A stretch of DNA of 64,000 nucleotides from Flaccisagitta enflata (lineage: Eukaryota; Chaetognatha; Sagittoidea; Aphragmophora): assembly GCA_965153355.1 (NCBI GenBank), contig OZ231127.1, positions 67,022,001 to 67,086,000 of the forward strand, given 5' to 3'. Shown here piece after piece: positions 44,872-59,105 of this stretch. Position numbers and translations under genes: made by a program. Below the pieces are notes generated by a model that ran no database searches, was not told the DNA's origin, and saw only the letters and a list, made by a program, of their open reading frames with translations. Numbering within the stretch: position 1 is the stretch's first letter; every line of letters begins with the position of its first letter.

Positions 44872-44881
44872 ACAGCAGGAG

Positions 44882-45769
44882 GGCCCTGAAGCCTTTTCTT
44901 ACACCCATTTCGGTGGCAGGCCTGATTTTAAAGCGAGCCCGCGAGCCCGCGAGCCCGATGCTCTCTTTTTTGCTGTCGGGTTTTCATGTTTTGCTGGATG
45001 TGAGCCCGGGAGGCTCTCTCAAATCAGACTAGATATCATGCTCACTAGTTGCTACATCTCTATTGGACCTAATGGTGATTGTATAACCTTCCGCTTTTGA
45101 TGATTTTCATATACTGAATCACTCCTCCCCCAACCAAACACAAGCATCTACAACACTCACATTACCACTTTTTGACTCGTGCTCACGGACGCATGGGCGG
45201 AAGGACGGACAGACAAAGCCTCTTAGTCGGTAGTTCGCGACTTTGAAGGTGTAAGAACTTGTCACTTGCCCTTCAAGAGTGACAAACCATTCATTATTCC
45301 AGGTCACCTAATGCTCATTTGCCGCCCCTTCATAGACATAGGTGTGGAAAATAATTTGCGCGGCGTTCTTTTGACCCGGTAGTATTGAAGCTTATGGCGA
45401 CCTGATCCTCATGTCGTTTCAAATAAATATATGGAGAGTAACATGAATTTATGTTTTAGCTTGAAAAGAAGAGAGTTCCGTATTTAATGTTTCTTCAACA
45501 TAAAATCCACTAAGTCAACTCAGATCTCAGTCAGTTAATTGCGATAAAAAGTTTAGAACTGACAATAGTACTTGGTTTATTCCACCAAATAGATTTTGGA
45601 GTTTATGACATCCTTCATCGGGCTCGCTTTTTATCGGACGGGCTCTGTCAAAGAAACCGCTAAAATCAGGCCTGGTCGGTGGGGGCTATTTTTCAACACC
45701 ACCCTTCTTACGATTTTGAAAAACGTAGCTATTTCATTTAGATCTCCTTGGGAAATTTACTACGTTTTT
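44882..45769. other. Intergenic region with a partial family A repeat
   Basis: 45,165-45,245 holds a minus-strand family A fragment (TTGACTCGTGCTCACGGACG, GGACAGACAAAGCCTCTTAG). GAGCCCGC units repeat at 44,935-44,960. No gene. Confidence 0.45.
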
Positions 45770-46272
45770 GGGCAGCGGCCCCGGAGGGGCCGATGACCTA
45801 TGATTCCACATAGGGCAATTTTCTCCGGTTTCCGTCCGTCCGTCCGTCCGTCCCCCCCTGCCACAAATAAAGCCTCTCAGACCCCAAATCAGACCTTTCT
45901 GACCCCAAATCAGGCTTCTCAGACCTCAAATCAGGCCTCCCAGACCCCAAATCAGGCCTCTCAGACCCCAAATCAGGCCTCCCAGACCCCAGATCAGGTT
46001 TCTCAGACCCCAAATTAGGCCTCTCAGATCCAAATCAGGCCTCAGACCCCATGTCAGGCTTTTCAGACCCCAAATTAGACTCCTCAGACCCAAATAAGGC
46101 CTTTTAGACCCCAAATCAAGCCTCTCAGACCCCAAACCACGCCTCTCACACCCTAAATCAGACCTTTCAGAGCCAAAATCAGGCCTCTCAGCCCTCCAAA
46201 CCAGCTTCTCAAACCGGAGAAAATTGTCCTATGTGGAATCATAGGTCATCGGCCCCTCCGGGGCCGCTGCCC
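45770..46272. mobile_element. Family B element, best-preserved copy
   Basis: Terminal inverted repeats of 62 bp (45,770-45,831 and 46,211-46,272) differ at one base by eye. They begin GGGCAGCGGCCCCGGAGGGG and end TTTTCTCCGGTTT. The interior has five GTCC units, then about 17 copies of a 20-21 bp unit built on CAGACCCCAAATCAGGCCTC. A conserved tail follows to about 46,345 (GGGGCATCGAGTACCGCTGAC, with CGCTTTTGCGAC). Confidence 0.85.
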
Positions 46273-46345
46273 CTCTCATAATCTCATTCCCACACACACT
46301 AACTTAGGGGCATCGAGTACCGCTGACCATGTAACGCTTTTGCGA

Positions 46346-46960
46346 CTATTATTAATGACCCGTTACGTCCTCGCGTTCTTCGGTAGATAGGTCGGTAGGT
46401 AGGTAAGTAAAATCACTAAATTCCAGCATGCGTGAATCTATTTGGATAGCATTTTCTTCATCTGACATGCAAGCCCATGCAGGTCGTGATGGCAGATTTT
46501 GTCACTAGAGCAGTGGTGTTTGTCAACCCCTCGATTATCCAAGGTGTCACAGATATTCAATTCCCAACCTTGTTTGATCTCATGAGATTTTCAAACTGTT
46601 CGACGCTTCAGGGTGCTGCTGCTGAGTGAGGGCTATTGCCTTAGCCTCAGTTAGCTTGTCGCCTCCTTCTGATTTAGCCTCTTCGGCTTGTTGGAACAGA
46701 GTCTTAGTTGGGCTCACCAATGATGCTAGTCCGTGTAAGTTGTAAATGGTCTTCCCTCCATCTCTTCCCGGAAATCGTTTTGTAATTAATGAGCAAGAAT
46801 TAAGGCATTTTGACCAGTTTGAACACTTCAAAAGGGATTTTATACCTTAGAGCTGGTGACGCGCGGTATCTGTTGTCCATCGTGGAAAAATGAGTTCTAT
46901 GAAACAAAATGTTTCTCTTATGATTAGCTTACTTCCTTTTCCTCTTGTTCTTTTCATATC
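46346..46960. other. Intergenic sequence with one coding-like minus-strand frame
   Basis: The minus frame 46,580-46,831 ends in TGA and has unbiased composition (GRDGGKTIYNLHGLASLVSP, then an Ala/Glu/Lys/Gln helical stretch). There are no matching splice sites and no family I recognise. It could be a gene or transposon-protein fragment. Confidence 0.25.
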
Positions 46961-46964
46961 TCTT

Positions 46965-47125
46965 TAGTTTAGGACTCGGTTTGTCTGTCCGTCCATCCGT
47001 CCAATGGTCCTTTGTTACTCTTGAGTTGGAAAAGGTGAAAATATTTCATTTAACACGGCGCGGTTGTGATCGAGCGTGTGTGCATGGGGAGGGGGGAGTT
47101 TTGCGCCCCTGCCCACCTTTTCGCT
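46965..47125 (+). mobile_element. Hairpin-headed repeat (family A), variant tail
   Basis: GTTTGTCTGTCCGTCC, CTCTTGAGTTGGAAAAGGTG, CGCCCCTGCCCACC, then TTTTCGCTACAATATTGTAA instead of the usual tail. The same tail is seen at about 63,690. Confidence 0.55.
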
Positions 47126-47140
47126 ACAATATTGTAACCA

Positions 47141-47301
<161 letters not shown>

Positions 47302-47802
47302 GTCTTTGTCTTGTTCGAGATTTTCCAGACGGCGCTCTGCTGAGAGACGCCGTTCGACGCAGTCTGAGGCCGCCTGACGCTGCCTGGCGCTGACCGGCAG
47401 CGGCGCCGGCCTTCATGAACGCCGTCAAATAAACGCAGATTTCCGATATCATCTGTTGTCACTTTCTTCTCTCTTTTTTTTTTATTTGGTTGTTGTTTCT
47501 TTTGTCCAAGCTTTTTGTCATTTCCAGACGTTTTCTTCCTTTCTTCGCTTCTGTGATTTCTTGTTCTTCTCCAATTTCTAGTTATTTTCTCCATACTCTT
47601 CATATTACTAGTGTCCATTCATCTATGCTTAACAGGACCAGTTACGCACTGAGTATATGCTGTATCAAAGGCGTACGTTTACATGTATCGAAGGCCGGGC
47701 AAAAATGAAAAGAGAAAATGAAGAAGAAAGAATAGAACAAAAGAACACAGGACAGGATTTCGTTGGAGAAAGTGAATGAAAGACATTTTGTTTTAATTTA
47801 GA

Positions 47803-47929
47803 AACAAGGCCACGTAGGCCTATAAGGTGCGACGTTGAGATCGTTGAACAATTGCGTTACCCGACCAACCAACCGACCGACCAACGGACACAGCCAGTCA
47901 TAGAGGTGCTTTGTCGCACCTAAAAAAAA
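47803..47929 (-). mobile_element. Hairpin-headed repeat (family A), subfamily with AGGTGC stem
   Basis: Minus strand: head AGGTGCGACAAAGCACCT, CTATGACTGGCTGTGTCC, GTCGG/GTTGG units, distal GTCGCACCT, tail GGCCTACGTGGCCTTGTT. The distal GTCGCACCT is the exact complement of the head AGGTGCGAC. Confidence 0.8.
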
Positions 47930-48600
47930 TGATTATGGAAACACATGCGCCGAGTGGACGGTCAAATGAATGTGTTTTGGATTAACTGACCGACGGCCGG
48001 GCACTTTGGTGATGGTGAAAAGGCACGATGAAGAGTTAATCTGTTACATTAAGCAATTATCAGCGATTAACTACATCAGAAATTATCAGTCAGGAGCTTG
48101 AAAAAAGAAATCGTTCGTGCTTTACAATAATGCAATGTCTTTTCTCTGTTAAGGATGCAGGTTGTGCATTGCCCACAGAAAAAAAAATCAAATATGAAAA
48201 CATTTAGTTCATTGATTATTTTAGAGCGACGATTTTTTCATCAATAAGATGAAGTTCATATTATATTATCGATTTCTTTTTCCCGGATGTGCGGCATGCG
48301 CAATATTGAAGTGAAAATCTGATAATTTTTTATGTTTTTTTTCTCTCGATTGTTTTTTTGTTCGCCAAAGCGCGCCTATTAGTGGTAAACTCCATTGGTC
48401 GGTCAGTTGGTCGGAAACAAATTTTTTTTTTCTCTTCCTGGCTTTCATTTGTTTCTTTACTGATAAGTGACTTTGTCAAAAATGCGGTTTTTACATTTGG
48501 CCCTCGCACTTTATTCCTTTCCTAACGCAGAGGAAAGCCGCTTATTCTATGACGTTTTGGTTTTTACATACACGGCGCCGATAGTCTTTTTTTTCAACCT
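47930..48600. other. Intergenic sequence
   Basis: No gene recognised on either strand. Confidence 0.35.
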
Positions 48601-48894
<294 letters not shown>

Positions 48895-49253
48895 TCAGTC
48901 ATTAATGTAGTTCACCTCGCTGCGAGGATTAACTGAAAAATGACTTGTTAATAATGATTGTTCTTTTTGTTGTCATTAAAAACAAAAGATACCTTAATGT
49001 CATGTTTCCCCTTTTATCCATTTTCCGAGGTTCTGTCATTCAACCTCTTACTCTTACTCTTTTTGCTCGTATAACTATATCACAAGTTAATAAACCATTA
49101 TACTTTTTGCAATTTTGGGGAAAAAACAAAGACAGAAAACGATGCATTGTCATTGAATTGTATACGTATTGTATTTCGTAATGGCAGATATTGTTATTCC
49201 TTTTTCGCAAGGAAATTTGTTCTTTCAGTCTCAAGTCAAGTATCATGTTTCAA

Positions 49254-49449
49254 TTTTTAGTCGTGTGCTACGCGACTTTACGCGACTTTGTCGGTCGGTT
49301 GTTCCGTCCGTCCGTCCTTCGGTTTATCTGTCGGTCCGTCGCACTTTACTTCTTTGGCCTCACTGCTCCTGCCCAAATAATCAAGTGACCTCAAATACAG
49401 CCCCTGCCCACCCGCACGCGACTGGGGTAGCCGTGTTTCCGGCCTTGTT
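49254..49449 (+). mobile_element. Hairpin-headed repeat (family A), AGTCGCGTGC subfamily
   Basis: Head AGTCGTGTGCTACGCGACT, GTCGG/GTCC units, TTCTTTGGCCTCACTGCTCC, AGTGACCTCAAATA, GCCCCTGCCCACCC, distal GCACGCGACT, tail GTAGCCGTGTTTCCGGCCTT. Confidence 0.8.
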
Positions 49450-50040
49450 TTCGATCCTTTATACTTTTCCGTATTGTTAGCATCATGTTGTTCAGTTAAC
49501 CTATCTCCGCTCACACAAGGACTGCATTGGTAAGAATTTCATAATCTGTTGTTACTGATGGGTGTTCGAACTGCAACCCAAGAGGCTTTGTCCGTTCGTA
49601 GGTTCATCGGTTGGTCCGTAACACTTAAGTATAAAAGTGAGCCAATTTCAGAGTTAGTGTTTTGATTTTTTTATTCTTTGGCCAACAAGCCCAACATATG
49701 CGACCGGTTAATACCAAACGAACAAACACAGAGATCTACCTCTTGTAGTCATGCATTAACGACGTACGCAATCACGCACCCACACACTCCTGCAAATCGC
49801 TGATCAGGCATCAACTGAGCGGCCATTGTCAATGCGGCAATGACAAAATGATAAATACTACCTTTTTCCTCGGCTCTTCGTCAACTCTATCGCGATCTAC
49901 ATTGCATTAAAAGGTCATTATATATTGTATAACAATAAATGCGTCAATGCGATTTATATCAATTCTTCTACTATCAATTTAGATGTAGTCATCGCCATCT
50001 GTGCTCCGTAAGTAGGGTTCTCTCTATCTTTGCCTCTCTG
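49450..50040. other. Intergenic sequence
   Basis: No gene. A short family A fragment lies at about 49,580-49,640 (AAGAGGCTTTGTCCGTTCGT). Confidence 0.4.
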
Positions 50041-50188
<148 letters not shown>

Positions 50189-50389
50189 TTAGTACATTCG
50201 TATATTGTTTCTGCTTTTCTGTATCGCATGAATACAATTCATATACTGAATACCATGTTTTGTTTTTGTCACAATTTCTTTTGCATGGAATGATCAAATA
50301 TGCATCGAAATAATGTTTTTGGCATGACTTATGAGTATTGAACAATTGAACGGATTGAGAGGTTCCATGTCTATTGCCTGTGATTTTTA

Positions 50390-50590
50390 GGTTAACTGGC
50401 GACTCTATAAGAGGCATTGTTCGTCCGTTGGTCCGTCGGTCCATTGGTCCATGGACACGAGTTGAAAAGTTGTAAAACGAACATTTTAGATGCTAAAGTG
50501 TGAGCGGGGAGGGGGGGGGGAATGTGGAAAGGGGTCGCGGTTGGAACCCCCTGCCCACCCGTACTTGTATTCTTCCAGCCATCTTGTTTC
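50390..50590 (+). mobile_element. Hairpin-headed repeat (family A), degenerate
   Basis: CGACTCTATAAGAGGCATTG, GTCCGTTG units, GGACACGAGTTGAAAAG, CCCCTGCCCACCCG, tail CCAGCCATCTTGTTT. Confidence 0.65.
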
Positions 50591-51845
<1,255 letters not shown>

Positions 51846-52049
51846 TTTTTTTAGTCGCGTGCACGCGACTCTACAACCCGCTTTGTCCTTCCGTCCGTCC
51901 GTCCGTCCGTCGGTCGGTCGGTTAGTTTTACTTTTTTTAATGATTTTATTTCTTTGGCCCTACAGCTATTGCCCAAATGGTCTAGTGACCTCAAATATGG
52001 CCCCTGCCCACCCACACGCGACTTCGGTAGCCGTGTATCCGGCCTTGTT
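51846..52049 (+). mobile_element. Hairpin-headed repeat (family A), AGTCGCGTG subfamily
   Basis: Head AGTCGCGTGCACGCGACT, CTACAACCCGCTTTGTCC, GTCC and GTCG units, AGTGACCTCAAATATGGC, CCCTGCCCACCC, distal CACGCGACT, tail GTAGCCGTGTATCCGGCCTT. Confidence 0.85.
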
Positions 52050-52179
52050 CTTTTTCACATCTGCTTTCTTTTTTTTTCTCTCTTCATTCTTTTCTTTACC
52101 TTCTTACTTGATTTCTCTAATATTCTTCCTTCCTTTTTTGCCTATTGGATTGTTTTTCTTTCCCACTATTCTATTCTAG

Positions 52180-52240
52180 AAGTTGTTGATGTTGTTGTTG
52201 TTGTTGTTGTTGTTTGTGTGGTTGTGGTTGTGGTTGTTGA

Positions 52241-52325
<85 letters not shown>

Positions 52326-52326
52326 A
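52180..52326. repeat. (GTT)n microsatellite
   Basis: About 45 GTT units with a GTGGTT and GAT interruption near 52,217-52,240. Gives poly-Val, poly-Leu and poly-Asn frames. Confidence 0.97.
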
Positions 52327-52699
52327 CAAAGTGTCCATACCATCGATGTCGTTTTTCCCGAGGCGGAAAAACGGCGATAAAATTCTAATTTGTCCGCCCA
52401 AAACCCCTTTCTTAAACGATCGGCGCAATCGCCCTCTGGTCGCATTCTGTAGGTCGTTGCTGCCGTCTGTGGATCGTTGCTGCTGTTGCTGGTGGTGCTT
52501 ATGCTGCTGATACCGCTGATGGTGCTGATGCTGCAGCTTATACCACTATTGCTTTGGCTTTATCTCTTGGTCGTGGCCTAATTTGTTTTCAAATTTGCTC
52601 CTGCCAGTGCTTTGTGACTGTGACTGTCATCACTGCAACACTGTTGCCGTACTTCACATCCACCGAATGATTCACGGCGCTGCTATGGTCAAGCATATC
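52327..52699. other. Intergenic sequence rich in GCTG words
   Basis: GCTGCTGTTGCTGGTGGTGC-type sequence at about 52,455-52,545; no supported gene. Confidence 0.35.
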
Positions 52700-52965
52700 A
52701 GAATTCGTGTGCCACCGCTTTTCTTCTCTTTGATTTTCCCATCATAACAGTCTCTTATGCTAAATTATAAGGAAACTACATGCTGAAACATTGTCATTGA
52801 AATGAGTTGTTGTCTTGTGGTTCCTGTGATAATATACTTTTTTTGCCTCTCCTAAGAAGATTAACCTTTTGCAAAATTGATGAAGGATGCAGGGTAATAC
52901 CCTTTTTTAGACTCTCCCAGCGGTGCTCCTCTTTACACATGTCAGCTGTCAGTTTGACAATGCTT
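52700..52965 (-). repeat. Dispersed repeat, inverted partner of 38,625-38,925
   Basis: Shares, reversed, the same anchors as its partner: GGGTAATACCC, GTTGTTGTCTTGTGGTTCC, TATGCTAAATTATAAGGAAA and GCCACCGCTTTTCTTC. Confidence 0.7.
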
Positions 52966-53322
52966 TAACAATAACATGATCACATCCGTCATCTGGCTAC
53001 TAATCGCCGTCGAAATGATCTGTGCAACACAGATGATGTCGTCTATGACGCCGCCTTCATCATTCTCAACTAGACCAATTGGAGGATCTGCCAATATCGG
53101 CTAGTCTTAGAACTATTTCATGCATGTTTCGTACATATTTTGTACATGATACGTTCTGCGTAAGTGGGAGATTGTTTCGCTAGTCAAGTTTAGATACTAT
53201 TGTGATGGTTGGAACAACAGCGCTTCTACAGAAAAGACTATAACTAGCTACCAAGGATCGCACATTATCAGCGGTACCCGATGCCCTGCTTGGAGTGATC
53301 AAGTGAAGTATCGGAGTGAGAG
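52966..53322. other. Intergenic sequence
   Basis: No gene recognised. Confidence 0.3.
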
Positions 53323-53782
53323 CAGGGCGGTGGCCCCAAAGGGCTGATGTCCTGTAGGACACAGGGTTGAATTTCAAGACGTCCTGAGGCGGATTTGAAG
53401 TCGGGATGGCAGAATTTAGTCCAAAAGAGCAGATTTGAGGTTTGGGGGGCAGGCTTGAGGTCTAGAGGACAAATTTAAGGCCTGAAGAGTTGATTTGAGG
53501 CCTGGAGGGCGGATTTGAGGTCTTGAGGGCTGATTAGAGGTCTTGAGGGCAGATGTAAGGTTTGGAGAGCTGATTTGAGCTCTTGAGGGCCAAATTGAGG
53601 TCAGAAAGGGCTGATTTGATGGCTCAAAGGGTCAAAATCAGGATTGAGACTGAAGACTTGAGGCTCCAATGGCCAAGGGGGGGGGTGGGAGGACGGAAGG
53701 ATGGAAAGACCGACGGACGGATGAACATCTCGAAAGTCCCCCCCTGTGTCCCACAGGACATTGGCCCTTTGGGCCGCTGCCC
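53323..53782. mobile_element. Family B element
   Basis: Ends CAGGGCGGTGGCCCCAAAGG and CCCTTTGGGCCGCTGCCC; inner arms GATGTCCTGTAGGACACAGG and CCTGTGTCCCACAGGACAT. The interior is about 14 copies of a 20-21 bp unit of the form GATTTGAGGTCTTGAGGGC. Confidence 0.75.
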
Positions 53783-55230
<1,448 letters not shown>

Positions 55231-55235
55231 AAGGC

Positions 55236-55413
55236 GGTAGTGGTAGCAGTGGTCGTAGTGGTAGCAATGGTGGTAGTGGTAGCAATGGTGGTAGTGGTAG
55301 CAGTGGTGGTAGTGGTAGCAATGGTGGTAGCGGTAGCAATGGTGGTAGTGGTAGCAGTGGTGGACGTGGTAGCAGTGGTGGTATTGGTAGCAATGGTGGT
55401 GGTGGCAGTAGTT
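55236..55413. repeat. GGTAGTGGTAGCAAT minisatellite
   Basis: About ten units of 15-18 bp. One plus-strand frame starting at 55,164 reads a Gly/Ser/Asn repeat to a stop at 55,413, but it has no signal peptide or splice support, so I treat it as a minisatellite. Confidence 0.75.
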
Positions 55414-55820
55414 GAAGCGATGGTGTATAGCTAAAGATAAGGCGCTCTGTGCGCTAAATGCGGTCCTTTGCCATTTTTTTATTTGACATTCAATTTTGGA
55501 TTCATTTTTGTTTTGTTTTATACAGACAGCTCGCTTTTCAACTCATCATCTAACGACAAAAGGGGTTAAAACAATAGATCTACCAGCAGCAAGCAGTGAT
55601 ACATACTACACAGACTGGTTAATCGTGATTGAGTGTGCTGACAAAGTGGACAATACGCATCGGTGGCAGTGTCCACTGGAAAGTGTTGCTGATTAAAGAA
55701 AATGAGTTGCAGTTAGCATGATCGGCGGCAGTACGCAGTGTTACGTTGGCTTCTGATGAATGTGAGCGTGTTAGTGAGTGAGTGAGTGAGTGAGCGGGTG
55801 AAGCGGACGCACTGCGGCGA

Positions 55821-55851
55821 TGAGCTTCGCAGTCAATGGACAAAACATAAC
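55821..55851 (+). other. Possible short first coding exon
   Basis: An ATG at 55,821 opens MSFAVNGQNITG up to ACAG followed by the strong donor GTATGT. Preceded by a GTGA run. No partner exon was found. Confidence 0.12.
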
Positions 55852-56659
55852 AGGTATGTATATTATACCGTTGATATTGATCCAACTTACTGTTTATAAA
55901 AAAAAATATTGTTTGCAACAGTCAGATGTTGAAATGATAGTTGGCTGATATGAACAAAATCTTGTTTGTAATATTTGGTTATTTAAATTACAGCCGGCTT
56001 TAATGCTCAAACTTTGTAAGATTACAGCTAGCTGTAACTTCAACTGCCTGTTGTTGCATACAAAATCTTGTTTGTCGTCAGTAAGTTGGACAAAAGTTAA
56101 TGGTATGAAATAAATATAGCTATTATGTTTTGTCCACTGACTGTTCAGTAGCGGTGGTGGTGGTGGCGGAGACGGTTGCGGCAGCGGCGTCGGTGGTGGC
56201 GGCAGCGGCGGCGTGCGCGCATTGAGTTCAAAAGAATGTTGATTCGGGAGATGGAGGTTATTCGCGTGAATTATGAGGTCAAAAGAAGGCCAAATGATGT
56301 ATGGGATGAGGGCAGATAGACTAAAATATAAGGTCAAACAGAAGCTTCCGTCCTTTTTCAAAAAAAAAAAGTTAAGGGAATGTGAAAAGATATCGCGTTG
56401 TCGTCGACGTCGTCGTCGTCGTCGTCACCCATAACTTGGAAAGAAAAGAAAAGAGAATTAATTAGATTTGAAAATTCCCGGTTCCTTCTGCCTGTTGTCT
56501 ATCCCTTTTTGCGTCACGTTTCCCCTTTTACCCTGTCAGTTGGTTGGTCCGTTGGCGCATCCATCTCTCCGGCACGCTATTGTCGATATAAACGTTTTGA
56601 GCGATTGCCCACTTAACCTCATCGATCAGGTGGCTGACTATTACCGGTTATCCTAGCTT
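55852..56659. other. Intergenic sequence
   Basis: Contains a GGTGGC-rich patch (56,150-56,215) and a GTC run (56,399-56,427). No supported gene. Confidence 0.3.
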
Positions 56660-57570
56660 GTTTCCACTTTCTAACACACGCCCCACAATTAGGTGGAAAA
56701 ATGTTGATCAATAAAAATCATGAAAAGCATATTTCTAGTTGGTCCATTAAGATGAAATTTTAACTGAGGTGCCCCGACACTTTCGGGCTACTTTAGTCAG
56801 TATCTCATTACTCTTATGATAAGAGTCTTATCTAGACTAACAAGAAGTACGCCTTTCATACTTTCAATTGATCAATATTTTTCCACCTTATTGTGGGACA
56901 TGTGTTATGTGTCGCGATTCTACCAGCCAATCCTCGGTTGATTGTTTGACTCTTTCTTGTTGATGGTCCTTGCACAGAGCAGTCCAACAACATTAGGTTA
57001 TGAAGTTCAACATGTAACTGATTTACTAACATCTGGCTACTATTTAACGTCAAAACCTCAAAGTATTTATGCTTTAATTCATCAGGAATACATATTAAAG
57101 CCAAAAATCATTTACCTCATGTATATTCTACTAAAATGTTTTGTAAAATGACCAGAAAAATTGATTGGGGTCGTGAAATACTTTCAATACAATACAATAG
57201 TTTCGATATCAAAGTCAATAAAAAGTGGAGTATGGTCTGATATTGACGGTGATGAGAATTCCTGTTTTGCGCCTTTTTATACCATCCATTTTCCCTCGGA
57301 AGATGATTGCTTAAGATACATAATCGAATTCTAATCTGCGCAAAATGCGCCACTGTGCAACTGCAAGGTTTGCCCTTTCCAGAAAAAAATCGATAAAAAT
57401 TGATGAATATCTGCCTATGGGTTTCATGCAACTTGATGCAAGTACCACTAACTAGCTAACTTGAGTCCAAATTTGATGCAGCTGAGTGCATGCCTTCTAT
57501 GCTTTTAGAACCCTCAAAGGTGTGACGTTAAATAGTAGCCAGGTGTTATATCAGATGTGGGCATTTTACA
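56660..57570. repeat. Two nested inverted repeats
   Basis: CCCCACAATTAGGTGGAAAA at about 56,680 faces TTTTTCCACCTTATTGTGGG at about 56,878. ACATCTGGCTACTATTTAAC at about 57,030 faces GTTAAATAGTAGCCAGGTGT at about 57,527. These are probably remnants of fold-back elements. Confidence 0.6.
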
Positions 57571-57939
57571 AAGTTGGGTTTCTGGGTTTTAACACCTTGC
57601 AATTTCCACTCTAGTGTAGGACCCTAGGGTCCTTTATTTAGTAGTTTTAAGAGGCACGCCAAGTCGTGACATTCTTTTTCAAGGAACGCCTTCCTTCTCT
57701 GCCATTCGTTCTTCTTCACAGCGTCCAATATAAAAATCTCTTTTCCTACGCCCACTAATTCCTCCCCCCCCCCCTTGGTCCCTTCTCCCCTTCTTACATT
57801 TTTTTTCCTTTACCTCTTTCTCTTCCTCGCATACTGTAAAAAGACGAAGAGGAAGAAGAGGAAGAGAATGTCTCAAAGTAAAAGTCGTAAGAGGAAAGAA
57901 GCAGTCAGAAAACGAAATCGGAAAAAAACCCATTAAATG

Positions 57940-57945
<6 letters not shown>
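57571..57945. other. Intergenic sequence
   Basis: No gene. Holds a C run at 57,764-57,773 and an AAGAAGAGGAAGAG-type purine run. Confidence 0.35.

Positions 57946-58031
<86 letters not shown>
57946..58031. repeat. (CT)n microsatellite
   Basis: 43 pure CT units. Confidence 0.98.
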
Positions 58032-58037
<6 letters not shown>

Positions 58038-58173
58038 ACACACACACACATTGTGCATTCGAGGGGGGATTTAATGCCCTCTCGCTCTTTGGCACGTAAT
58101 GTAGGGCACGAGAGAAAGAAAGAAGAAGAGAAGGGGACGCGATAAATTACACGCCGCTTCTCAGTGAGAGAAT

Positions 58174-58177
<4 letters not shown>

Positions 58178-58234
<57 letters not shown>
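58178..58234. repeat. (GA)n microsatellite
   Basis: About 28 GA units, 150 bp from the preceding CT array and in opposite orientation, so the two could pair. Confidence 0.97.
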
Positions 58235-58239
<5 letters not shown>

Positions 58240-58420
58240 TGTACACGGCAAATATTTCCTCTAATGTCTTCCAATTCCACTGCTGGCTTTTTGTAACAGC
58301 GTATTACTGGCATCACGTAGAGCCTTCTTTCTTCTCTTTCTTCCTTAATTCCCCTTTTTGGTCATCGATGCGTCTTGATTCTGATTTTTTCCCTTTCTTC
58401 TTCTTCTTTTTTTTCCTTTT

Positions 58421-58531
58421 GCCGTGTCGGTCGGTCCGTCGGTCGGTCACATTTTTGAATTTTTAGCGGTTCTCGCATTACTGCTCCTGCCCAACCGTCC
58501 GCGACTGGACTGCCGTGTATCCGGCCTTGTT
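58421..58531 (+). mobile_element. Hairpin-headed repeat (family A), 5'-truncated
   Basis: GTCGGTCGGTCCGTCGGTCG, ACTGCTCCTGCCCAACCG, TCCGCGACT, tail GCCGTGTATCCGGCCTTG. The head is missing. Confidence 0.7.
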
Positions 58532-58770
58532 TCCCTTTCTTCTTCTTCTTTTTTCTCCTTTTTTGACAGCCTCCTCTCCCTTTCTTTCACTTTCTCTTCC
58601 TTCTTCTTCTTTTTCTTTTCTTTTTCTTTTTCTTTTTCTTTTTCTTCTTCTTCTATTTCTTCTTCTTTTCCTTCTTCTTCTTCTTCATTTTCTTCTTCTT
58701 CTTCATTTTCTTCTTCTTCTTCTTCTTCTTCTTCTTCTTCTTCTTCTTCTTCTTCTTCTTCTTCTTCTTC
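58532..58770. repeat. CTT / CTTTTT microsatellite
   Basis: TTCTTT hexamers then (CTT)n, again directly after a family A tail. Confidence 0.95.
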
Positions 58771-59105
58771 CCCCTTACTAATTGAACCTGGCATGAGAGA
58801 TAGGGTCGATTGTATCGGAGAATTTATTATATTGAATCATGCCAAAAACAAAGAGGTACCTAACCCAGTAACCTACATATGATTAGATGTGTACAGCTGA
58901 TCAGTGCAAAACAATTAATGAGGAGTGTGAGCCCTCCTGTACATTTTCTGTAGGATATGAGAGAGATAAGGTGACTTTACAGTTTTTTTAAGATCCCATT
59001 TTTGGTTGTGAATTTTATGATATTGAGTCGTATCTTTTGATAGAGATTTAATTTTGAAGAACTTTTCAATTTCTATTTGCGTTAATGTATGCTGAGCCCG
59101 CTGAA
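58771..59105. other. AT-rich intergenic sequence
   Basis: No gene recognised. Confidence 0.35.

Noticed and set aside
45798-46135. Repeating Gln/Thr or Gly/Leu/Asp frames
   Set aside because: Translation of the internal 20-21 bp units of a family B element.
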